Of a DNA stretch of 64,000 nucleotides, positions 37,676 through 45,757 are shown piece after piece. This DNA comes from Stenotrophomonas nitritireducens (lineage in GTDB: Bacteria; Pseudomonadota; Gammaproteobacteria; Xanthomonadales; Xanthomonadaceae). The first letter of the stretch is position 1; every line of letters starts with the position of its first letter. The notes beneath the pieces were generated by a model. That model was given only the letters and a program-made list of their open reading frames with translations. It had not been told where the DNA came from and did not search any database. A program made the position numbers and the translations under genes. The stretch lies in NCBI RefSeq assembly GCF_001700965.1, contig NZ_CP016756.1:2532501-2596500 (forward strand), written 5' to 3'.

Positions 37676-38680
37676 ATGGACGGCTTGCACACGACAATGC
37701 AGGCCGTCTGCCTGCGGCAGGTTCCCCACGGCATGCCGCAGGTGCAGGACTTTGAACTGCGCCAGCTGCCGCTACCGCTCATCGGTGACGGCCAGCTGCG
37801 GGTGCAGGTGCAATGGTTGTCGCTGGACCCCTTCCTGCGTGCACAGCTCGGCGGCCGTTACGCGGTGCCATGCCCGCCGTTGGGCAGCATCGTGCCGGGC
37901 TACGGCATCGGCACGGTGGTCGAAGACCGCAGTGGCCGCTTCCAGCCAGGTGACGTGGTTACCGGCATGACCGGCTGGGCCGAGTTCGCGGCAATGGATG
38001 CAAACGCCACCTCACTGGTTGATGCGGCGCTGGCGCCAGTCAGCACCGCCGTCGGTGTGCTCGGTGTTCCGGGTCTCACCGCCTGGGCCGGTGTGCGCCG
38101 GATTCTGCAGCCCAAGGCCGGCCAGACCATCCTGGTGTCCACCGCCGCCGGTGCCGTTGGCAGCGTGGTGGGCCAGCTGTGCAAGGCCGCCGGTTGTCGC
38201 GTGGTCGGCATTGCCGGCAGCGCGCAGAAGTGCGCCATCGTCACAGACGAATTCGGCTTCGATGCCTGCGTCAGTTACCGCGATGCGGATTTCGCAGCAT
38301 CGTTGCGCGCGGCCTGCCCGGGCGGCATTGATGGTTATTTCGACAACGTCGGCGGCGCCGTGCTGGAAGCGGCGCTGTCACTGCTGCGCCTGCATGCACG
38401 GGTAGTGCTGTGCGGGCTCAGCGATCAATACAACCGCGCCGAACGCCCGGCCGGCCCCAACCTGGGCCCGGTGATTGGTGCGCGCGCACGGCTTGAAGGC
38501 CTGGTGGTTTACGACCATCTGGGCGACTTCGCGCAATGCCGCAGCGAACTGGCGCAGATGATCGCCGCCGGCACGCTGCGCTACCGCGAACACATCCACG
38601 ACGGGCTGGCCACTGCGCCGGCTGGTTTCATTGGCCTGCTCAATGGCGACAACCTGGGCAAGGCGCTGGTACGGCTCTAA
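37676..38680 (+). CDS. MDR-family NADP-dependent oxidoreductase (PTGR/leukotriene B4 dehydrogenase-like)
   Basis: A 334-residue, zinc-free medium-chain reductase. Seen are the substrate-domain start (VQDFELRQLPLPLIGDGQLRVQVQWLSLDPFLRAQL), the Rossmann loop ILVSTAAGAVGSVVGQLCKAAGCRVVGIAGS, and GYFDNVGGAVLEAALSLLR. Relatives reduce the double bond of enones or enals with NADPH. It starts three bases after the gcdH stop. ATG 37697 (MQAVCLRQ) is an alternative start and matches the family N-terminus better. Its substrate is probably a pathway intermediate. Confidence 0.82.
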   Translation: MDGLHTTMQAVCLRQVPHGMPQVQDFELRQLPLPLIGDGQLRVQVQWLSLDPFLRAQLGGRYAVPCPPLGSIVPGYGIGTVVEDRSGRFQPGDVVTGMTGWAEFAAMDANATSLVDAALAPVSTAVGVLGVPGLTAWAGVRRILQPKAGQTILVSTAAGAVGSVVGQLCKAAGCRVVGIAGSAQKCAIVTDEFGFDACVSYRDADFAASLRAACPGGIDGYFDNVGGAVLEAALSLLRLHARVVLCGLSDQYNRAERPAGPNLGPVIGARARLEGLVVYDHLGDFAQCRSELAQMIAAGTLRYREHIHDGLATAPAGFIGLLNGDNLGKALVRL

Positions 38681-38689
38681 GGAATACGC

Positions 38690-40270
38690 ATGACCCAGAT
38701 CCAACGGCGCTTCCTGTCCGTCAACGGGCGGCAGGTGCATTACCGCATTGCCGGCAGTGGCCCGGCGCTGGTGCTGATCCACCAGTCACCGCAGAACTCG
38801 CGGATGTGGGCGGCGATGATGCAGCGCTATGCCGACCGCTACACCCTGATTGCGCCGGACACGCCGGGCTTCGGTTATTCCGATGCCTTGCCCGGCAACC
38901 CGATGTCGATTGCCGATTTCGGTGCCGCCACGCTGCAGTTCATCGATGCACTCGGCCTGCCGCGCTTCGCCGTATTCGGCATGCATACCGGCGGCCTGAT
39001 CGCGACCTGGTTGGCCTGGGCCGAGCCGGCGCGGGTTGCCGCGCTGGTGGTCGATGGCTATGCCGCCTTCACCCCGGAAGAAAGCGCGCTGTACGGCGAT
39101 GCCTATCTGCCGCCGTTCGTGCCGCAGTGGGACGGCTCGCACCTGCGTTGGCTGTGGTCGCGCATGCGCGAGCAGAAGTATTACTTCCCCTGGTACGACG
39201 GCCGCGCCGAAGCGGCGATGGCGATTGCACCGCAGACCACCGACAGCAGCCGCGAGACGGTGATGGACGTACTCGACGTGGGCGATACCTACCGCGCCGG
39301 CTATGCCGCCGCGTTCCGCCACAACGATCACTTCTGGGTGCAGCAGCTGCAGATGCCGTCCTGGCTGGTGTACCGCCATGGCGATCCGCTGTTGGCGCAT
39401 ATGCCGCGCCTGCGCGACCTGCCGGCCAACGTGACGGTGCTTGAAGAGCCCAACGGTATTCCCGCCATGCACGACAGCATGGACGGCTGGTTGGCGCAGA
39501 GTCTGGCGAACGAGCCGGCCTTTGTCGAAGCTCCCACCTCTCCCGCCGCATCGAACAACTGGCAGCGCCGCATCATCGCCACCGCTGCCGGCGACATGGC
39601 GGTGTGGGAGCGCGCAGGGCAGGGGGCATTGCGCCTGTGCCTGCACGCGCCGGGCACGCGACCGTTGTCGCCACAGCAGATCGATGCCGGTGACAGCGCG
39701 TGGTTGCTGCCGGACCTGCCCGGCCATGGCGCCTCCTGCGAAAGCGACAGCCCGCTGGACGCCGCGACGCTGGTCGCCGCACTGTGTGATGTCATTCCCA
39801 CAGACAAGGCCTTGCCGCTGGTGATCGAAGCGCATGGCGCGGCCGCTGGCTACGTGCCCGCATTGGTGGATGCGCTGGGCACGCGCGTTGCCGAGGTGGT
39901 GCTGCATTCGCCCTGGCTGCTCACCGCCGAGGAACAGGCACTGCTGCTGCAGAGCCTGCCGACCACGGTCATTGACCGCGCTGGCGGCTACCTCTGCGAT
40001 GCATGGCAATGGGAGCGCGAGCGTCACCTGCTGTGGCCATGGCTGCCGCCGAGCGCTGCTGCACGCCGTCGCGTCAATGCACCTGCACCGGCCTTGGTGC
40101 ACGCCAACGTGGTCGAGCTGCTGCGCCTGGGCGCGCGTCTGCATCCCTTGTTGCGCGATGTCACCACGCCCGATCTGAGCGCACGTCTGCGCGCCCTGCC
40201 AGTGCCGCTGCGCGTGCTGACCGACGCCGAATCCGATTACCAGGGGCGCGCCGCCGCCCTGTCTGCCTGA
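38690..40270 (+). CDS. Double alpha/beta-hydrolase with non-canonical nucleophile elbows
   Basis: A 526-residue protein of two hydrolase-like halves. Residues 1-280 form an alpha/beta-hydrolase with the oxyanion motif LVLIHQSPQNSRMW, but the elbow reads FGMHTGGL, not GxSxG. Residues about 295-526 repeat the theme (LPDLPGHGASCESD), again with no serine at the elbow (VIEAHGAAAGY). GxHTG elbows occur in some hydrolase subfamilies, so the first half may still act on an ester, amide or C-C bond. The second half is probably a pseudo-domain. The gene is nine bases after the MDR gene. Confidence 0.7.
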   Translation: MTQIQRRFLSVNGRQVHYRIAGSGPALVLIHQSPQNSRMWAAMMQRYADRYTLIAPDTPGFGYSDALPGNPMSIADFGAATLQFIDALGLPRFAVFGMHTGGLIATWLAWAEPARVAALVVDGYAAFTPEESALYGDAYLPPFVPQWDGSHLRWLWSRMREQKYYFPWYDGRAEAAMAIAPQTTDSSRETVMDVLDVGDTYRAGYAAAFRHNDHFWVQQLQMPSWLVYRHGDPLLAHMPRLRDLPANVTVLEEPNGIPAMHDSMDGWLAQSLANEPAFVEAPTSPAASNNWQRRIIATAAGDMAVWERAGQGALRLCLHAPGTRPLSPQQIDAGDSAWLLPDLPGHGASCESDSPLDAATLVAALCDVIPTDKALPLVIEAHGAAAGYVPALVDALGTRVAEVVLHSPWLLTAEEQALLLQSLPTTVIDRAGGYLCDAWQWERERHLLWPWLPPSAAARRRVNAPAPALVHANVVELLRLGARLHPLLRDVTTPDLSARLRALPVPLRVLTDAESDYQGRAAALSA

Positions 40271-40283
40271 GCTGAAGGACCCC

Positions 40284-41840
40284 ATGAGCAACGACACCGC
40301 ACACGCCGTCATCGACCGCCTGCAATCCAACTGGGGCGGCAGCATCGTCACCGATGCGAGCGAGCTTGAGTACTTCTCCACCGATGTCTATTCGCAGGGC
40401 AAGCCGCTGCTGGCGGTGCTGCGGCCGAATGATGCGCAGCAGTTGGCCGATGCGGTCAAGCAGCTGACCGAAGCCGGCGTGGCGATGATCGCCCGTGGCG
40501 GCGGCATGAGCTATACCGGCGGCTATACCGCCGCGCAGAGCCCGGCGGTGCTGGTTGATACCGGCGCGCTGGACAAGATCGTCGAGATCAATCTGGAAGA
40601 CGCCTACGTCGTGGTCGAGGCCGGCGTTACCTGGCGCGCCCTGAAAGAAGCACTGGATGCCAAGGGCGTGCGCACGCCGTACTTCGGGCCGATGTCCGGT
40701 TCGCACGCTACCGTCGGCGGCGGCATGTCGCAGGGCGCGATCTTCCATGGCAGTGCCCGCTATGGCTGCTCGGCCGACGTGGTGCTCGGCCTGCAGGTGG
40801 TCACCGCCAATGGCGACATTCTCACCACCGGCTCGGCGGCTGCGGCCAATACCTCGCCTTTTTTCCGTTGGTACGGCCCGGACCTGACCGGCTTGTTCCT
40901 TGGCGATTGCGGCCTGCTCGGCATCAAGACCCGCATCGTGCTCAAGCTGATTCCCAGGCACGCGCATATCGACTACCTGTCCTGGCAGTTCCCCACCGCT
41001 GAAGGCCTGTTTGCCGCGCTGGGCGTGTTGGCGCGCAATGGCCTGGCCAGTGAAACAGCGGCCTTCGACCCGGCGCTGACGCGTGTGCGCATGCGCCGCG
41101 CCGGCCTTTCCAGCGACGTCAAGGCGCTGACCAATGTGATCAAGAAGGGCGGCCTGATCTCCGGCCTGAAGCTGGCGGTGAAGGGCCGCGACATCGTCGA
41201 TCAGGAGCAGTTCTCGCTGCACATCACCCTGGAAGGTGACAGCGCCACCGAAGTGGCCGACCGCGTCGCCCGCGCGCGCAAGCTGGTGGGCGAGTTCGGT
41301 GAAAGCGTGGAGCCGTCCATCCCCAAGATGATGGCGGCCAATCCCTTCGCCGCATGGAACTCGATGCTGGGCCCGCAGGGCGAGCGCTGGGCGCCGGTGC
41401 ACGCGCTGGTGCCGCACTCCAGGGCTACCAGCATGTTCAAGGCGCTGCAGGAACTGTTCGCGCGCGAGCAGGAAACAATGGACAGGCACGGCATCTTCAT
41501 TGGCACGCTGCTGTCCAGCGTGGGTGCACAGACAGTGGTGATCGAGCCGTGCATCTACTGGCCGGACAGCCACAATGCCTTCCACCAGCGCACCGTCGAT
41601 GCCGACCATCGCGAGCGCATCGGCTGCCAGGGTGAACACCTGGAAGCGCGCGCCGCGGCCGATGTCCTCAAGCGACAGATCGCCGACACCATGCGCGCGC
41701 ACGGTGCGGCCAACCTGCAGCTGGGCAAGTTCTACGACTACCGCGCCGGCCGCGACCCAGCCGGCCTGGCCCTGCTTGATGCGATCAAGGCTCAGCTTGA
41801 CCCCAAGGGGCTGATGAACCCGGGTGTGCTCAGCCGCTGA
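40284..41840 (+). CDS. PCMH-type FAD-dependent oxidase (GlcD/lactate oxidase-like)
   Basis: A 518-residue flavoprotein. The N-terminal PCMH FAD domain is clear: AMIARGGGMSYTGGY, VLVDTGALDKIVEI and FGPMSGSHATVGGGMSQGAIFHGSARYG. The C-terminus has the cap-type ending LDAIKAQLDPKGLMNPGVLS. Such enzymes oxidise 2-hydroxy acids or related alcohols. This one is distinct from the D-lactate dehydrogenase at 50361-52058. It is the last gene of the rightward island, 13 bases after the hydrolase, and is followed by palindromic repeats. Confidence 0.82.
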   Translation: MSNDTAHAVIDRLQSNWGGSIVTDASELEYFSTDVYSQGKPLLAVLRPNDAQQLADAVKQLTEAGVAMIARGGGMSYTGGYTAAQSPAVLVDTGALDKIVEINLEDAYVVVEAGVTWRALKEALDAKGVRTPYFGPMSGSHATVGGGMSQGAIFHGSARYGCSADVVLGLQVVTANGDILTTGSAAAANTSPFFRWYGPDLTGLFLGDCGLLGIKTRIVLKLIPRHAHIDYLSWQFPTAEGLFAALGVLARNGLASETAAFDPALTRVRMRRAGLSSDVKALTNVIKKGGLISGLKLAVKGRDIVDQEQFSLHITLEGDSATEVADRVARARKLVGEFGESVEPSIPKMMAANPFAAWNSMLGPQGERWAPVHALVPHSRATSMFKALQELFAREQETMDRHGIFIGTLLSSVGAQTVVIEPCIYWPDSHNAFHQRTVDADHRERIGCQGEHLEARAAADVLKRQIADTMRAHGAANLQLGKFYDYRAGRDPAGLALLDAIKAQLDPKGLMNPGVLSR

Positions 41841-41851
41841 GGCTGGCAAAG

Positions 41852-42007
41852 CACCCCCTCTCCCACCCCCGCGTTCGCGGGGGCACGCTCTCCCGCAAGG
41901 GGAGAGGGGTTTGGATCCTGCAGGTTGAGGCACCACTCAAAGCCGCAGCCGAGCCGCTTTAGCCCCTCTCCCCTCGCGGGAGAGGGGTTGGGGAGAGGGG
42001 GGGGGCA
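41852..42007 (+). repeat. CCCCTCTCCC/GGGAGAGGGG palindromic elements
   Basis: The left part CACCCCCTCTCCCACCCC with hairpin CCCCCGCGTTCGCGGGGG is inverted relative to the right part ending GAGGGGTTGGGGAGAGGGG. They fill most of the gap between the island and the RIO-kinase gene and probably end transcription. Confidence 0.6.
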
Positions 42008-42228
42008 GGCGAAGCCTGCCGGACCCCCGGCAATAACCCCAACCCAACGGCCAGGCCCAACGCCTGGCCGTTCGCATATAGGTCACCGCAACTGTCCAGC
42101 CTGAACCCTGTTTTGCTTCCATGGCTGGCTCGTTTACGTACCATCGGCAACAATATGCCCGCCTGATCCCACCCGGACGGCCCACGTTCGATGCAGATCG
42201 GACCGCCACCCGCATCCACCGAGACATT

Positions 42229-43089
42229 GTGAAAACACCCCAACAACTGCAGGTACTGATAGACGACGGCGTCATCGACGAGGTTCTGCGTCCGCTGAAA
42301 AGCGGCAAGGAAGCGGCGGTTTACGTCGTCCGCAGCGGCGGTGAAGTCCGCTGTGCCAAGGTCTACAAGGACATGGCACAGCGCAGCTTCCAGCAGCGCG
42401 TGCAGTACCAGGAAGGCCGCAAGGTGCGCGGCAGCCGTGAGGCCCGCGCCATTGGCAAGGCCAGCAACTACGGCCGCAAACAGCAGGAAGCGGCCTGGAA
42501 GAACACCGAGGTGGACGCGCTGTACCAGCTGCGCGACGCCGGCGTGCGCGTCCCCGAGCCCTTCGGCTATTTCCATGGCGTGCTGGTGATGGAGCTGGTG
42601 ACCGACGCCGACGGCTTCAGCGCCGCGCGCCTGGGCGAGGTGGAACTGAGTGCCGAGCAGGCGCGGGAGTTCCATGCCGTGCTGGTGCAGCAGGTCAAGC
42701 TGATGCTGTGCTGCGGCCTGATCCACGGCGATCTGTCGCCGTACAACGTACTGGTCGGGCCGGATGGCCCGGTGGTGATCGATTTCCCGCAGGTGGTCAG
42801 TGCCGGTGGCAACAATGCCGCGCGCACCATGCTGCTGCGTGACGTCAACAACCTCACCGCCAACCTCGGCCGCAGCGCGCCCGAGCTGCTGGACACCTGG
42901 TACGGCGAAGAGATGTGGGAGTTGTTCGAAGCCGGCGACCTGCTGCCCGATACCGTATTGACCGGCCAGTTCACCCCGGACGAACGCGCCGTGGACCTGG
43001 ACAGCGTGCGCCACGCCATCAACGACGCCCGCGAAGAAGCGCTGATCCGTCAGCAAGGCCGCGAAGCCGCCGCCGAAGAAGACTACTGA
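42229..43089 (+). CDS. RIO-type protein serine kinase (PA4780-like)
   Basis: A 286-residue protein. GTG 42229 (VKTPQQLQVLIDDGVIDEVLRPL) gives the start typical of the bacterial RIO family, though an in-frame ATG at 42121 would add 36 residues that look non-conserved. The kinase features are the glycine-poor loop SGKEAAVYVVR, lysine in CAKVYKDM, the catalytic loop IHGDLSPYNVL and the metal site VIDFPQ. It should be a soluble kinase with unknown targets. It is followed by a SMAG-like palindrome three bases after the stop. Confidence 0.85.
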   Translation: MKTPQQLQVLIDDGVIDEVLRPLKSGKEAAVYVVRSGGEVRCAKVYKDMAQRSFQQRVQYQEGRKVRGSREARAIGKASNYGRKQQEAAWKNTEVDALYQLRDAGVRVPEPFGYFHGVLVMELVTDADGFSAARLGEVELSAEQAREFHAVLVQQVKLMLCCGLIHGDLSPYNVLVGPDGPVVIDFPQVVSAGGNNAARTMLLRDVNNLTANLGRSAPELLDTWYGEEMWELFEAGDLLPDTVLTGQFTPDERAVDLDSVRHAINDAREEALIRQQGREAAAEEDY

Positions 43090-43091
43090 GC

Positions 43092-43114
43092 GTAGTGCCG
43101 AGCCATGCTCGGCA
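43092..43114 (+). repeat. SMAG-like palindrome
   Basis: GTAG-TGCCGAGC CAT GCTCGGCA, immediately after the RIO-kinase stop; possible mRNA 3' end. Confidence 0.75.
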
Positions 43115-43252
43115 GAGGCTTTTCAAGCCACCCCTCCCCAACCCGTCCGGCCCGAAGGCACAGCCTTCGGTCGTTCATCAGGCCACGCGCCAGTGGCGCG
43201 CAAGCAGGCCTTCTTCACCCCCTTTGCTGCGCAAAAGGGAGGGAGCAGATTT

Positions 43253-43275
43253 GTAGTGCCGAGCCATGCTCGGCA
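43253..43275 (+). repeat. SMAG-like palindrome
   Basis: Another GTAG-TGCCGAGC CAT GCTCGGCA, in the 252-base gap between convergent genes, followed by a CCCCTCCCC palindrome near 43291. Confidence 0.75.
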
Positions 43276-43341
43276 GGGGCTTTCCAAGCTACCCCTCCCC
43301 AACCTCCCCTTTGCTGCGCAAAAGGGAGGGGCGTGCAGCTC

Positions 43342-43779
43342 TCACTCCTCCCCAAGCGACGATTCCTCACGCGGATCCGCCAGCAGGAACGAATCATCAC
43401 CCGCCGCGGAAGTAAGCCGCGCGGTACCACCGTTGCGTAGCTCCCACTGCCAGGTGTCATAGCGCGTGGTCAGCGTTCCACGCGCATAACAGGGCCCGTG
43501 CAGGAAAAAATCATGTTCCTGGCGCGGGGTGATCAGCACCGCATTGCGCAGGAAGGCACGCAGCTGCAGCGGGCCGGGTTTGAATTCCTGGCACAGCGGC
43601 GCATCGCGCGCGCTGTCGACGCCGCTGCCAGTCACCACGATGTCGGACACTGCGCCCAGCGGGCCGGGGTGCGTTGCGCATGCGCCCAGCAGCAAGATCG
43701 CCAGCGGCAGCAGGCAGCGGCCGGCCAAACGGGAAGCGCGTGCTGCTGGGGTGAAGATGCAACGTATTCCATTCGTCAC
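43342..43779 (-). CDS. Putative lipoprotein, unknown
   Basis: A 145-residue protein with a long n-region and a lipobox (LPLAILLLGAC, cysteine near residue 34), so probably a lipoprotein. Mature part VVTGSGVDSARDAPLCQEFKPGPLQLRAFLRNAVLITPRQEHDFFLHGPCYARGTL contains two more cysteines that could form a disulfide. Function unknown. ATG 43779 sits close to the next unknown exported gene (43857-44282) on the same strand, which may be co-transcribed. Confidence 0.55.
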   Translation of the reverse strand: MTNGIRCIFTPAARASRLAGRCLLPLAILLLGACATHPGPLGAVSDIVVTGSGVDSARDAPLCQEFKPGPLQLRAFLRNAVLITPRQEHDFFLHGPCYARGTLTTRYDTWQWELRNGGTARLTSAAGDDSFLLADPREESSLGEE

Positions 43780-43856
43780 TGCGATCTGCTCCTTGGGTCA
43801 TCAATGCAGGCGGGCCGAGTGCAGGTACCCGCAGCACGGTTCGGCGATCTTGTCGG

Positions 43857-44282
43857 TCAGGGCTGCGCTTCGGCCTGCAACTGGTAGTGCCCGGGCGCAC
43901 CCAGAGCCACGTTGAACCTGCGCGGCGCCAGCGAATAGGCATGAACCAGGTTGAGCTGCAGCGCGGCCTCACTCAACACCACGGTTTGGCCGCGATCGGG
44001 GCAGGACCAGAAGCTGTCCGATGCTTCGACCAGTGGCACCCGGGCGACTGTGCGCAGTGGCTGGCCCGCCGCGCTGGCGGTCAGCCATTCAATCCAGACC
44101 CTGCAGGAAACATGCTCGAAGCCCACGTTCTCCAGCCGCACCCGGTAAACGCCTTGCTGCTCTTCAGACTGCCAGTGACCGGCAGTGACGATGGCCACGG
44201 TGGCAGCTTCGTCAGGTGCATCGGCTGCGACAACGGGCGTGGCAGCAAACAGCAGGCACAGCAGCATGGCGTGACGTTTCAT
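43857..44282 (-). CDS. Periplasmic protein, unknown
   Basis: A 141-residue protein with a Sec signal (MKRHAMLLCLLFAATPVVAADAP). The mature part has a beta-rich pattern (GVYRVRLENVGFEHVSCRVWIEW and YSLAPRRFNVALGAPGHYQLQ) with two cysteines. It resembles no family I know. It lies 77 bases upstream of the putative lipoprotein gene, in the same direction. Confidence 0.55.
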   Translation of the reverse strand: MKRHAMLLCLLFAATPVVAADAPDEAATVAIVTAGHWQSEEQQGVYRVRLENVGFEHVSCRVWIEWLTASAAGQPLRTVARVPLVEASDSFWSCPDRGQTVVLSEAALQLNLVHAYSLAPRRFNVALGAPGHYQLQAEAQP

Positions 44283-44391
44283 GTCGGATATCGTCCTGGG
44301 TGGAAGCAGGTGCCATCACGCTGCGATGTACCTGTGCAGGTACCGATCATATCGAAACATGTTTTCAATCGCCGCAGTCCAGGCCTCACCT

Positions 44392-44414
44392 GTAGTGCCG
44401 AGCCGTGCTCGGCA
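44392..44414 (+). repeat. SMAG-like palindrome
   Basis: GTAG-TGCCGAGC CGT GCTCGGCA, between the starts and ends of two leftward units; may end the transcript of the three-gene operon at 44488-45562. Confidence 0.7.
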
Positions 44415-44487
44415 AGCAGCCCACGCGAACCGTCAGCAGCGCTGCAGCAGCATGAAGCATGAATCCGCCAATGCGTCGGGCCAGAGA

Positions 44488-44694
44488 CTACAACCGGCTG
44501 ATCATCTTCAAGCGCACCTGCGCGGCAACAACATCATGTCGTTGAGCAGCCATCGCACACAGATGATCCAGCAAAGCCTGCGGTTGCAGCAGCAGCGGAT
44601 CGGCATCTTCCAGTTGCACGGCCAGGTGCCACCACCAGAAAGGATGGCCATCCACATAGATTTCGTAGCCGGCGATGTAGCGATGCGCGTCCAT
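44488..44694 (-). CDS. Small protein, third gene of the dehydroquinase-like operon
   Basis: A 68-residue protein, MDAHRYIAGYEIYVDGHPFWWWHLAVQLEDADP... ending in a helical stretch (LLDHLCAMAAQRHDVVAAQVRL). The start lies one base after the stop of the previous gene, so it is co-translated. Family unknown. Longer upstream starts in this frame overlap the previous gene and are rejected. Confidence 0.5.
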   Translation of the reverse strand: MDAHRYIAGYEIYVDGHPFWWWHLAVQLEDADPLLLQPQALLDHLCAMAAQRHDVVAAQVRLKMISRL

Positions 44695-44695
44695 C

Positions 44696-45145
44696 TCAGG
44701 TGCCCACGTGCACGCGTTCGCCTGCATCGCTGCAGCACAGGTGCTCCAACGCCAGCTCCAGTGCCAATGCATAACTCTGTACGCAGTAGCCCTGGGCAAC
44801 GCCAAGACGATGGCCGAGATTGGCCGGCAGCCTGGCTTGCGGTGCGTGCGGATCGTCTTCGTGTACTTCGACATAGGCGTTGTGCAGGCGAGGTAGCAGG
44901 CGTTGCAGGCGCGGGCTGTGCACGCATGCGGCCGGTGCCAGCAGGAGGATGTCGCCCGGGCAATGATCGGCCGCGCACAAGGTGTCCAGCAGTTCCTGTT
45001 CGGAACGGCAGCTGCGCTGTGCGACGCTGATGCCGGCGTCCAGTGCCCGCAGCACCAGCGCTGTCATCAGCGGCCCTGGCAGTGGCCTGCATCCGGGCAC
45101 CTGCACGTCACATGCTTCCGGCCCGCGCACGATGAAGATGGCCAT
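44696..45145 (-). CDS. Type II dehydroquinase-like protein, probably catalytically dead
   Basis: A 149-residue protein that resembles type II 3-dehydroquinate dehydratase by eye: an N-terminal strand (MAIFIVRGPE, compare ILVLNGPN), SCRSEQELLDTL, DILLLAPAACVHSPRLQRLL (compare NPGAYTHTS), VEVHEDD (compare VEVHLSN) and GVAQGYCVQSYALALELAL (compare the C-terminal helix). The two histidines are kept, but the first asparagine is arginine, the NPGA asparagine is alanine, and the lid tyrosine is not evident. A real dehydroquinase would be expected elsewhere. The resemblance is an inference from motif order. Confidence 0.5.
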   Translation of the reverse strand: MAIFIVRGPEACDVQVPGCRPLPGPLMTALVLRALDAGISVAQRSCRSEQELLDTLCAADHCPGDILLLAPAACVHSPRLQRLLPRLHNAYVEVHEDDPHAPQARLPANLGHRLGVAQGYCVQSYALALELALEHLCCSDAGERVHVGT

Positions 45146-45148
45146 GAC

Positions 45149-45562
45149 TCAGTTCTCCTGGCCGCGCTGGAGCAGGCGCGCGGTGATTGCCAGCGACAAG
45201 CGCCGGGCATCGTCATCGCCGCTGCTGCAGACCACCAGTGCGGTAGCTGCATGGCTGGGGTGCAGGTGCGCTTCCAGGGTGTCGGCATCGTGGCGTGCGA
45301 TTTCGATGTACGGCACCGGCAGCAGGTCCAGTGCGTTGCACACTGTCGCGCCGTGCGTGGCCCATTGCGCCTCGTCAGTGCTGGCATTTTCAATCAGCAC
45401 CCACTGTGGGCGGCGGGAGCCGGCTTCGCGCAGGCACGCGGCCAGTGCTTGCAATGAACTGCAGTGACAGCAGTCAAGGCGATGGCCGGCGATCTCCGCC
45501 GGCAGTTGGAAGGTATCCGGCAACACGGTTTCCCGGCTGTGTCGGATCAACAGAAGGCTCAT
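45149..45562 (-). CDS. Second, more diverged dehydroquinase-like protein
   Basis: A 137-residue protein with the same layout as its downstream neighbour: MSLLLIRHSR, HCSSLQALAACLREAGSRRPQWVLIENAS, VPYIEIARHDADTLEAHL, and a C-terminal helix ALVVCSSGDDDARRLSLAITARLL. The histidine of VEVH is alanine here. The gene overlaps nothing but lies three bases from the next one, so the two are one operon and may encode subunits of one complex. Function unknown. Confidence 0.45.
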   Translation of the reverse strand: MSLLLIRHSRETVLPDTFQLPAEIAGHRLDCCHCSSLQALAACLREAGSRRPQWVLIENASTDEAQWATHGATVCNALDLLPVPYIEIARHDADTLEAHLHPSHAATALVVCSSGDDDARRLSLAITARLLQRGQEN

Positions 45563-45757
45563 GCAACACCACGATCAAGCACCCTGCGGCGCGGTGAGGA
45601 CACGATGCGCCGGGCCGGCATAAACCTGCCATGGCGCAGGCGCTGCCGGGCGTAAAGTCTGCGTAGCAATCCGTGTGCGCGGGGGATGGCCCGGCGGCGC
45701 GGGAACTTAGCCGCTCGCCATCGGTCAATCTGCCTATCTCCCGCTTGGTGACCGGAT

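Noticed and set aside
40284..41840. Second D-lactate dehydrogenase
   Set aside because: It is a PCMH FAD enzyme but lacks the C-terminal membrane-binding block of Dld and sits in the island, so a different hydroxy-acid or alcohol substrate is more likely.
42121..42228. ATG 42121 as the RIO-kinase start
   Set aside because: The added 36 residues look non-conserved and the usual family start fits GTG 42229; not fully excluded.
44488..44874. 128-codon version of the small operon gene
   Set aside because: The longer start lies within the previous gene and adds Trp/His-rich antisense-like sequence; the inner ATG one base after the upstream stop is more likely.
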